From NCBI GenBank assembly GCA_023055505.1, contig JALIRH010000076.1, positions 2,058,001 through 2,122,000 of the forward strand: DNA of 64,000 nt. The letters are read 5' to 3'. The notes beneath the pieces were generated by a model, which was not told the origin of the DNA, searched no databases, and saw nothing but the letters and a program-made list of their open reading frames with translations. The stretch comes from Callipepla californica brunnescens (Eukaryota > Chordata > Aves > Galliformes > Odontophoridae). Shown here piece by piece: positions 46,777-55,200 of the stretch; positions within the stretch are counted from its first letter, which is position 1, and every line of letters starts with the position of its first letter. The position numbers and the translations under genes were made by a program.

Positions 46777-46997
46777 GATGTCGCTGTGTCTCTACGGCTT
46801 CCTATTGCTCTCTGTGTTTTCCTATTGGGCGCTATGTGTCGCTATGGGTCCCAATATGCTTCGCTGTGGGTTACTGTGGGTCACTGTGGATCGCTATGGG
46901 TTGCTATGGATCGCTTTGGTTTGCTGTGGGTCCTGCTATGGGTCTCTGTGGGTCTCTAAGGTTCCCAATGGATCCCTAAGGGGCTGCAGTTCCCCTC

Positions 46998-47024
46998 CAC
47001 GCCACCAGGGGGCGCTCTCACGTA
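46998..47024 (+). promoter_or_regulatory. CTCF-like motif 3 (near consensus)
   Basis: CCACCAGGGGGCGCTC matches the core of the vertebrate CTCF consensus closely. It lies in the module preceded by GGGCTGCAGTTCCCC. This is the best copy of the four. Confidence 0.65.
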
Positions 47025-47784
47025 ATGTCGCTGGGTCTCTAGGGCTCCTTATTGCTATCAGTGGTTTCCTATTGGGCGCTATGGGTCGCTGTGGGTCACT
47101 ATGCGTCGCTATCGATCTCCGTGGGCTGCTACGTTTTGCTGCGGGTCTCTATGGGACGCTATGGGTCACTGTGGGTCTTGCTATGTGTATCCATGGGTCG
47201 CTATGGGTCGATGTGGATCGCTATAAGTCTCTACATGTTGCTAAGGGTTGCAATGGGTCGCTGTGGGTCATGCTGTGGGTGTCTGTGGGTCCAGCTATGG
47301 GTCATTGTGGGTCGCAGTGAGTCGCTACGGGTCTCTTCGGGACGCTATGGGTCACTCTAGGTCCTGCTATGGGTCGCTGTGGGTCGCTTTGGGTCTCTAT
47401 GGGTCTCAGTGGGTCTCTGTGGGTCACTGTGGGTTGCTATGGGTCGGTGTGGGTCGCTGTGTGTCGCGGTGGGTCGCTATCGGTCACTATTGGTTGTAAT
47501 CGGTCTCTGTGGGTTGCTGTGAGTCGCTGTGGGCCCCCCTATAGGTTGCTGTGGGTCGGCTGGGTCGCTATGGGTTGCTGTGGATGGCTGTGTGTCGCTG
47601 TGCCTCTATGAGTCGCTATGGGTTGCAGTGCGTCGCAATGGGTCAATGTGGTCTGTTACGCGTCGCTGTGGGTTACGCTGTGGGTCCCAATATGGTTCGC
47701 TGTGGGTCAGTGTGGGTCCTGCTATGAGGCGCTGTTGGTCTCTATGTGCCCCAGGAGATTCCTAAGGAGCTGCAGTTCCCCCTC

Positions 47785-47812
47785 CACGACACCAGGCGGC
47801 GCTCTCACGTGA
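47785..47812 (+). promoter_or_regulatory. CTCF-like motif 4
   Basis: ACACCAGGCGGCGCTCTC retains the ACCAG-GGCGC core with two changes. Same orientation as the other three, followed by CACGTGATGTC. Confidence 0.5.
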
Positions 47813-48290
47813 TGTCGCTGTGTCTCTGTGGCTCCCTCTTGCTCCCTGTGGTTTTCCATGGGTCGCTGTGGATCGCTATGGGTCCCAATGGGTCGCTGTG
47901 GTTCCTGGCATAGGTCGCTATGGGTCAAGCTGTGGGTCACTTTGGGTTGCTGTGGGTGTCTGTGGGTCCAGCTATAGGTCACTGTGGGTCTCAGTGAGTC
48001 GCTGTGGGTCTCTATAAGTCGCTGTGGGTAACTATGAGTCTCTATGTGTTTCTATGGGTCGCTGTGGGTCTCTATGGGTCGTTGTGGGTCCCGCTGTGGG
48101 TCACTGTGGGTCGCTGTGTGAGCTATCGGTCTCTGTGGGTTGCTGTGGCTCCCCCTATAGGTTGCTGTGGGTCGGTTGGGTCGCTGTGGGTCCCGCTATG
48201 GGTCGCTGTGAGTCTCTATGGGTCGCTGTGGGTCTCTATGGGTCAGTGTGGGTCACTGTGGGTCAGTGTGGGTCGCTGTGGGTCCCGCAG

Positions 48291-48544
48291 AAGGCAGTGT
48301 GCCCAGAGCGAAGCCACGCCCAGCTATGGGGCGGATGTGGGGCAGCTACGGGGCAGCCATGGGTCACCATGGATCTCCATGGGGTCCCTACGGATCTCAA
48401 TGGGGTCTCCACTGATCTCAGTGGATCTCAATGGGGTGGCTATGGGGCAGCTGTGGGGCAGCAATGGGGCACTGACCTATTCCCCTCAGAATGCCGCCAC
48501 TGCATCTCCTCCACCTCCTGCGGGAGCACCTCTGTGGGGCAGAA
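48291..48544. other. Mixed GC-rich DNA between minisatellites
   Basis: Transition sequence with a few 11-mer-like GGGGCAGCTATGG units and ATGGGGTC repeats. A short segment at 48,490-48,544 has a possible splice acceptor on each strand: CCCCTCAG before AATGCCGCC on plus, and CCCCACAG before AGGTGCTCC on minus, the latter opening a frame EVLPQEVEEMQWRHSEG. I do not recognise either product. Confidence 0.3.
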
Positions 48545-49290
48545 CTCTGCCCCACACCTTCACCCCAAACATCCACACCACAGCTCAGCCCCACAGCGCT
48601 GCCCCACATCCCACACATTTGCCCCACATCTCTGCCCCTCATCCCCTGGCCACACAGCTCAGCCCCACATCCCACAGCTCAGCCCCTCATCCCACACCTG
48701 GCCCCAGAGCTCAGCCCTGTGGCTCTGCCCCACACATCTGCCCCAAACCCCACACCTGGACCCACAGCTCAGCCCCACATCCCTCAGCTCTGCACCACAG
48801 CTCAGCCCCTCACCCCACACCTGGCCCCAGAGCTCAGCCCTGTGGCTCTGCCCCACACATCTGCCCCAAACCCCACACCTGGACCCACAGATCTGCCCCA
48901 CATCCCACACCTCTGCCCCACGGCTCAACCCCAATCTGCACATACCTGCCCCACATCCCACAGCTCTGCCCCACATACCTACCTGCCCCACAGATCAGCC
49001 CCACATTCCACAGCTCTGCCCCATGGATCAGCCTCACATCCCCCAGCTCAGCCCCGCATCTGAGCCCCACATCTGCTCATACCTGCACCACACCTCCGCC
49101 CCCCAACCGCCACAGCTCTGCCCCACAGATCCACCCCACAGCTCAGCCCCGCATCCCACAGCTCTGCCCCAATCAGTGCACCTGGACCCACAACTCTGCC
49201 CCACAGCTCTGCCCCAAGCCTGGACCCCACACCCACGACCCCAGCCCCAAATCCCTGCCCCATAACCCCATAACCTGACCCCGGCCCCAT
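48545..49290. repeat. CCCCACA/CAGCTCTGCCCCA-rich repeat block
   Basis: Degenerate repeat of CCCCACATCCCACAGCTCTG-like units on the plus strand. A clear direct duplication has a 123-bp offset: about 48,680-48,775 and 48,803-48,898 share CACACCTGGCCCCAGAGCTC and the following bases. The long Pro/Ser/His-rich frames here (up to 424 codons with the neighbouring minisatellite) are compositional. Confidence 0.85.
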
Positions 49291-49317
49291 AACCGCCCCT
49301 CCCGCCCTGCCACTGAC

Positions 49318-49350
49318 CACGTGCTCTGCTTCCAGCTCCGCTTCCACCAT
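49318..49350 (-). other. Candidate first coding exon, possibly BOLA2-like
   Basis: A minus-strand ATG at 49,348-49,350 in a strong Kozak setting (GCGGCCGCATGG) opens the 11 codons MVEAELEAEHV before a donor-like GTCAGT. The end LEAEHV matches, from memory, the end of the first coding segment of BOLA2 (a BolA-family iron-sulfur partner of GLRX3). The match is too short to be safe, and no second BOLA2 exon is visible to the left. It lies in a CpG-rich promoter-like region. A plus-strand ATG (CCACCATGCGG) overlaps and is equally possible. Confidence 0.25.
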
Positions 49351-49354
49351 GCGG

Positions 49355-49560
49355 CCGCTTCCGGCCCCACGGCACAGCTCGGCCAATCACAGCACAGATC
49401 GGCAGCGGAAAGGGCGGGGTGTGGGGTAGCGAGGCGGAACAGTGCCACTGGAACGAGGCACGATGACCGGAAATAACTGAAACGTCTGGGAGCGCGGATT
49501 TCCGGCAGCGAGCGGGGCATTGTGGGTAAGGAGGCGGAAGCACGCCTGGAAGTGGGAAAG
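49355..49560. promoter_or_regulatory. Second CpG-island promoter-like region
   Basis: CpG-rich DNA with a CCAAT box (GGCCAATCAC, about 49,381), a GC box (AAGGGCGGGG, about 49,409), ETS-type CCGGAAAT (about 49,464) and GCATTGTGGGTAA (about 49,517). These are housekeeping-promoter elements. It could serve the small minus-strand ORF at 49,350 or a divergent plus-strand transcript. Confidence 0.5.
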
Positions 49561-49796
49561 CGGAAGCCAGTGGGAAGCGAGTGGGTGTGGCCAACGTTAA
49601 GCCTCGCATTCGAGCCACGCCCCAACGTGCAATGACCCGAAGTGACCCCGATGTGACGCAAAATGACCCCAAATATCCCAGATTACTTCCAACACTTCTT
49701 GGAAGCGCTGCGCCCCAAAGGGCCCCAAAATGACCCCAAAGTGACCCCAAAACCCTATAACGACCCCATAAGGACCATATCAAATCCCCTATGGGG
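49561..49796. repeat. GACCCCAAA-rich repeat
   Basis: Low-complexity ATGACCCCAAAGTGACCCCAA units on the plus strand, lying just downstream (minus sense) of the SGF29-like terminal exon copies. No gene seen. Confidence 0.7.
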
Positions 49797-49829
49797 TCAC
49801 TTCTTGGTGTCTCTGCAGGCCACAACGCA
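49797..49829 (-). pseudogene. SGF29: SGF29-like terminal exon, partial copy 1 (with stop)
   Basis: The minus strand reads VVACRDTKK followed by TGA (49,797-49,799), repeating the last residues of the fuller copy at 49,941-50,054. The fuller copy reads through into this one in the same frame, so a local duplication has extended the terminal exon by more than 40 codons of unrelated sequence. Confidence 0.65.
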
Positions 49830-49940
49830 GCACTGCACCCCAAAGTGCTCCAGAGTGACCCCAAAGTGACCGTAAATCGGCCCTAATGACCCCAAAAAAC
49901 CTAAATCCTGGAACGGCCCCAAAACGGCCACACGGGGTCG

Positions 49941-50054
49941 CTTCTTCTTGGTGTCCCTGCAGGCCACAATGTAGCGCTGTGCGACGTTGAGTGGCGATGA
50001 ATATCCGTCAGCGTACAACGTGTCCTCAAACAGCACCGAGGAATCATCCTGCGG
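49941..50054 (-). pseudogene. SGF29: SGF29-like terminal coding exon, fullest copy
   Basis: The minus strand, after an acceptor-like TATAACAG at 50,055, encodes PQDDSSVLFEDTLYADGYSS and then PLNVAQRYIVACRDTKKK. From memory this matches the end of the tandem Tudor domain and the C-terminus of vertebrate SGF29, which ends in a KKK run. Here KKK is not followed by a stop; the frame runs on through unrelated residues to the partial copy at 49,797-49,829. Tudor residues of this last exon look conserved. The remaining SGF29 exons are not in the expected place to the right; telomere-like DNA starts at 50,637. Confidence 0.8.
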
Positions 50055-50061
50055 CTGTTAT

Positions 50062-50560
50062 AGAGCAATTATGGGGTCAGGGGGAATTTATGGGGTCGGG
50101 AGGAAAGCAATGGGGTCAGGGGGAATTATGGGGTCAGGGGGAATTTAAAGGGTTGGAGGGGGAACAGGGGAACTAATAGGGTCAGAGGGGAAATTAATGG
50201 GGTCACGGGGGGAACAGGTGAATTATGGGGACGCGGGGAAAGTAATGGGGTTGGGCTGATGTGACCTCAAACAGCACCGAGGAATCGTCCTGCGGCTGTT
50301 CTAGGGCAATTATAGGGTCGGGGGGAATAGGGGAAGTAACAGGGTCAGGAGGTGAAGTAATGGGGTCACAGGGGGGAATTGATGGGGTTGGGGGGGAAAT
50401 TATAGGGTCATGGGGGGGAATTATGGGGTCGGGGGAAAATTGTGGGGTCAGGGGGGAACTAATGGGATTTGGGGCTGACATTTGGGGGAAATAATGGGAT
50501 TCTGGGGCTGATAATGGAGATTTTGGGGTGGAATTGCAGGATTTTGGTGCTGAGTTTTGG
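50062..50560. repeat. GGGGTCA/GGGGGAATT-rich intronic repeat
   Basis: Plus-strand units such as ATGGGGTCAGGGGGAATT in degenerate tandem, flanking and carrying copies of the SGF29-like exon. They probably derive from an SGF29 intron that expanded. A third exon copy is embedded at 50,264-50,295. Confidence 0.75.
50264..50295 (-). pseudogene. SGF29: SGF29-like terminal exon, partial copy 3
   Basis: The minus strand, after a TAGAACAG acceptor-like site, encodes PQDDSSVLFE and then diverges at GTCACATCAG, where the fullest copy has GACACG. It lies about 241 bp to the right of the same residues in the fullest copy, within the GGGGTCA repeat. It is either a duplicated exon start or a short penultimate exon with a GTCACA donor. 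Confidence 0.6.
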
Positions 50561-50636
50561 GGTCAGATATCGACATTATAGGGCTGGGTTATGGGGTCCG
50601 TTCGTGCCCTTTTGGGGCCGGGTTCTGTGCTGTGGG
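50561..50636. other. GC-rich junction sequence
   Basis: Short unique DNA that ends at GTGCTGTGGGTCCT, where telomere-like unit Q begins with shared GGTCCT microhomology. No gene seen. Confidence 0.4.
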
Positions 50637-51254
50637 TCCTAAAACTAAAGAGAACCCTACCCCTTCCACTAAACCTTCATCTACATCCCTAACCCTTACC
50701 CTAAACCTAAATCTACACCAAAACCTAACCCTAACCCTAACATGTCTTCTAACTGTAAAACTAATGCTTCACCTAACCCGAACTGAAACCCTAGGATTAA
50801 ACCTTACCTAACACCTAGCTATATTCCTAACCCTATCCTGAAACCTAACGTTAACCCTAACCCTAAAAACAACTTGGAACCAAACCCTAACCCTAACCTA
50901 ACCCTTATCAGAACCCTAAATCTAATCCTAACCGTTACCTTAATTTAACTCCAATTCTACCTGAAATCTAAATGGGACCTTAAAACCAACCCCAAATTTA
51001 AGCCCAACCCTAAGCCTAACACAAAGCATTAGATTACCACAGCCATCACCTAACTTCTAACCCTGACCCTAACGCCAATACTAAACCAAAACAGATTCCA
51101 AATACTAACCCAATTCCTATTCTGAAACCCAAAACTATTCCAAAAACAAACCCAAGGCCTAACCTTTCTCTCACTCTAACAATCAAAGAAAACCTATTCC
51201 TAAACCTAATCCTAAATCTAGTCCTAATCCTAACCCTCACCCTTAATCTAACCC
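50637..51254. repeat. Partial fourth copy of Q-P: end of Q and start of P
   Basis: It matches about 32,515-33,380, including AAAACTAAAGAGAACCCT and the Q-to-P passage GGCCTAACCTTTCTCTCA, but with more differences than copies 1-3 show among themselves, so it is older or independently derived. It is interrupted by an LTR at 51,255. Confidence 0.88.
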
Positions 51255-51828
51255 TGTCAACGGTTTACCGGGCTGGATCGGCCCGGTTCCGTGACGATTG
51301 CTGCGGGGACCCACGGACCCACGCCCCAGGAAAGGGCAAGGAAAAAGGGAAAAGGGAAAAGGGAGATGGGCCTAGAAACAAAACAGCGGCAACGATCTGA
51401 GGAGGAAAGCTAATTTACTAAATAAGATATTAGAAAACAAAATAACACAATATAATACAATGTAATTGGAATTGAGGCTAATGAATCAAACAAAATGAGC
51501 AAGAGAGAGTGTCCGATAAACAGAAGGCCTTACGCTAACGCTGAAGGCGATACGGCAGCGAGCACCCACTGCTGAGTCGATCCCGAAGGAAAGAGAGTGT
51601 CCCGTGACCGCTGAGGGTTTTTATCTGTTCCCTCTGAGCGGAAAACACGTAAAAATACAAAGCATCGCAAAGTCCTCTGGGGAATGTAGTGCTTCTTCTC
51701 TTCTCAGACAGGTATACCTGGAATTATCAATGATCTATGGAGCTGGAGTATTAGCTCTTCAACTCCTAATGCAATACATGATGTTATGATGTGGAATACC
51801 AGTACCAAAAAATCATAAAACCATGACA
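51255..51828 (-). mobile_element. Solo LTR, same family as the 19.1-kb ERV LTR
   Basis: A 574-bp element; on the minus strand it starts TGTCATGGTTTTATG and ends TTGACA. It is flanked by a 5-bp target duplication AACCC (51,250-51,254 and 51,829-51,833). Empty sites are present in the other P copies (for example about 27,850-27,870 and 33,370-33,390, CTTAATCTAACCCCAACCCC). It shares the tail of the 19,138-19,680 LTR but lacks the (AG)n expansion and has an extra segment near 51,700-51,760. Confidence 0.93.
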
Positions 51829-52235
51829 AACCCCAACCCCCACCCAGAAGCTAACACTTAGCATTGTACAATACCTAAACGTACCCCTAATCCTTATCAC
51901 TAAACCTAAAAGGAACCTGAAACATAGTGCTAAATCTGACCCGAACCCTAACCCTAAACTTCATCCTATTCCCAAACCTCGCCCTATTCAGAACCCTATT
52001 CCTAACCCGAACACTAACCCTTACTCTATTACTAACTTGAAGACTAACCCTAACAATGAACCAATTCCTAAACCTTTTCCTTCCTCCAAATTGATTCCTA
52101 ACACTAACCCTAACCCTAATCAAACCCAAACCCTATTCTTAACCCTAAATCTAACCGTATCCCAATCCCTAACTCTTACCATAACCCTAACCCTAAGTCT
52201 TACTCTATCACTAACCCTAACCCTACATTAACCCT
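51829..52235. repeat. Partial fourth copy of P, continued
   Basis: It continues P after the LTR (CCACCCAGAAGCTAACACTTA as in copies 1-3) and then diverges, with an extra stretch at about 51,935-52,070, before becoming generic degenerate hexamers. Confidence 0.8.
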
Positions 52236-55200
52236 ATCCTAACCCTAACCATAACCCTAACCTAAACCTAATCCCAATCCTAACCCTAACCCTACCCTAA
52301 CCCCTAACACTAATCCCCTAAAACTTATCACAACCCTAACCCTGAACCCTAACACTACCCTAACCCTGAACCTAACCCTAATCCTACCCTAACACCAACC
52401 CTCACCCTAACCCTAACCCTAACCCCTAACCCTAACACTAATCCCCTAACTCTAACCCCCTAACCCTAACCCTAACCTAACCCTTACCCCAACCCTAACC
52501 CCTAACCATACCCTAACCCTAACCCTAAACCCTAACACTACCCTAACCCTGAACCTAACCCTAATCCTACCCTAACACCAACCCTCACCCTAACCCTTAC
52601 CCAAACCCTAAACGTACCCTAACCCTAACACTAACCCTACCCTAACTCTAACCCTACCCTAACCCTACCCTAACTCTTACCCTATCCCTAACCCTAACCC
52701 CTAACCCTAATACTGACCCTAACCCCTAACCCTAACCCTTACCGTAAATTCTAATCCAACCCTAACCCTTACCCTAACCCCTAACCCTACCCTAACCCTA
52801 CACTAACCCTCAAATCTAACCCTAATTCTACCCTAACCCTAACCCTACCCTTAACCCTGACCCTAACCATACCCTAACCCTTACCTAACCCTAACTCTAC
52901 CCTAATCCTTAACCCTAAACCTACCCTAACATTTACCCTAACCCCTAACCCTTACCCTAACCCCTACCTAACCATAACTCTAACATTAACCCTAACCCTA
53001 CCCTAACACCTAACCCTACCCTAACCCTGTGCTAACCCTAACCCTGACCCTGACCCTGACTCAAACCCTACCCTTAACCCTGACCCTGACCCTAACCCTA
53101 CCCTAACCCTTACCTACCCCTAAGCCATAACCCTAACCCTAACACTAACCCTAACCCAACCCTAACCCTACCCTAACATTTACCCTAACCCCTAACCCTT
53201 ACCTAACCATAACCCTAACACTAACCCTAAACCTAACCTAACCCTACCCTAACCGTGACCCTAACCCCTATCCCCAACCCGTAAGCCCAAACCCTAACCC
53301 TGTCCCTAACCCCAACCCTACCCTAACCCTAACCCCAACCCTACCCTAACCCTAACCCTGCCCCTAACCCTAACACTAACCCCTAACCCTACCCGAGCCC
53401 TAACCCCTAACCTTAACCCTAACCCCTAACGAATACCCTACCCTAACACTACCCTACCCTTACCATAAACCTACCCTAACTCTACCCTTACCCTAACCCT
53501 ACCCTAACCCTAACTCTAACCCTACCCTAACTCTAACCCTATCCATAACCCTAACTCTACCATAACCCTATTGATGGACCCTAACCCTACCCTAACCCTA
53601 ACCCCTTACCCTAACACCTAACCCTAACCCTAAACCCTAAACCTTGCCTAACCCTATTGATGGACCCTAACCATAACACTAACCCTACCCGTAATCCTAC
53701 CCCTAACCCTTACCCAACCCTAACCCTAACCCTAATCCAACCTAACCCTAACCCTAACCCTACCCCTACACATACACCTAACCCTAACCCCTAACCCTAA
53801 ACCCTAACCCTATTGATGGACCCTAACCGTAACCGGAACCCTAACCCTAACTTTACCCTAACCCTACCCGTAACCCTACCCCTAACTCTTACCCTATTCT
53901 AACCCTAACCCTAACCCTAACCCTACCCTAACCCTAACTCCTAACACCTTAACCCTAATCCTAACCCCTAACCCTTACCCTACCCTAACCCTACCCCTAC
54001 CCTACCCTAACACTAACCCCTAACCTTAACCCCTAACCCTAACCCTACCCTAACCCTAACCCTGCACCCTAACCCTAACACAAACCCTACCCTAACCCTA
54101 TCCTAACCCTACCCTAATCTAACCCTAACCCTATTGATCGACCCAAAACCTAACCCTAACCCTACCCTAACCCTAAAACCCTAACCCTGACTCACACCCT
54201 ACCCGTAACCCTGACCCTAATACTTACCATAACCATTATCTAACCCTAACCCTACCCCTTAAACCTAACCCTAACCCTACCCTAACCTTTACCCTAACCC
54301 TAACCCTTACTTAACCATAACCCTACCCTAACACTAACCCTAACCCTACCGTAAACCCTAACCCTTACCCTACCCTAACCCTTACCCTTACCCTAACCCT
54401 ACCCTAATCCTAACCCCTAACCCCAACCCCTAAGCCCTTATCCTGCCCCTAACCCTTACCCCACCCTAACCCTAAACCCAACCCTACCCTAGCCCTAAAC
54501 CTACCCCAGCCCTAACCCCTAACCTTAACCCTAACCACTAACCCAAACCCTACCCTAATCCTAACCCTACCCTAACCCTACCCTAACTCTAACCCTAACG
54601 CTTACCATAACCCTAACCCTAAACCTTACCCTAACACTAACCCTACCCTAACCCTAACCCTGACACTGACCCTAACCCCTAACCCTAACCCTTACCGTAA
54701 CCTCTAATCCAAACCTAACCCTAACCCTACCCTTACCTTAACCCTACCCATACCCCTAACCCTTACCCCTACCCCTACCCTAACCCTACCCTAACCCCTA
54801 ACCCTTACCCTAACCATACTATAAGCCTAACCCTGACCCTAACACTGACCCTAACCCTAACCCTTACCCTAACCCTTACCTTTCCCTAACTCTTACCCTA
54901 ACCCTACCCTAACCCTTACCATAAACCTAATCCTAACCCCTACCCTAACATTAACCCTACACTAACCCTGACCCAAACACCTAACCCTAACCTAAAACTA
55001 GCCCTACCCTAACCCTAACCCCAGCCCTATCCTTAACCCTAACCCTAACCCTAACTCCTAACCCTACTCTAACCCTAAACCTTAACCTAAGCGTAACCCC
55101 TGACCATACCCTAACCCCTAACCCTAACCCTACCCATACCCCTACCCCTACACTAACCCAACCCCTAACCCCTAACCCTAACCCTACCCATACCCCTAAA

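Larger units (their letters stand above)
46309..48290. repeat. 10-bp minisatellite (CTGTGGGTCG / CTATGGGTCG)
   Basis: Tandem 10-mers such as CTGTGGGTCG, CTATGGGTCG and CTCTGTGGGT. Three units are 30 bp or 10 codons, giving open frames with GRCGSLWVSM-like periodicity that are not genes. Four larger modules interrupt it, each with CCCCAGGAGATCCCTAAG, then GGGCTGCAGTTCCCC, then a CTCF-like site. Confidence 0.95.

Noticed and set aside
46240..49278. Long frames in the 10-bp and CCCCACA repeats, up to 424 codons (48,004-49,278)
   Set aside because: The composition is purely repetitive, overlapping frames are equally open, and there is no recognisable domain.
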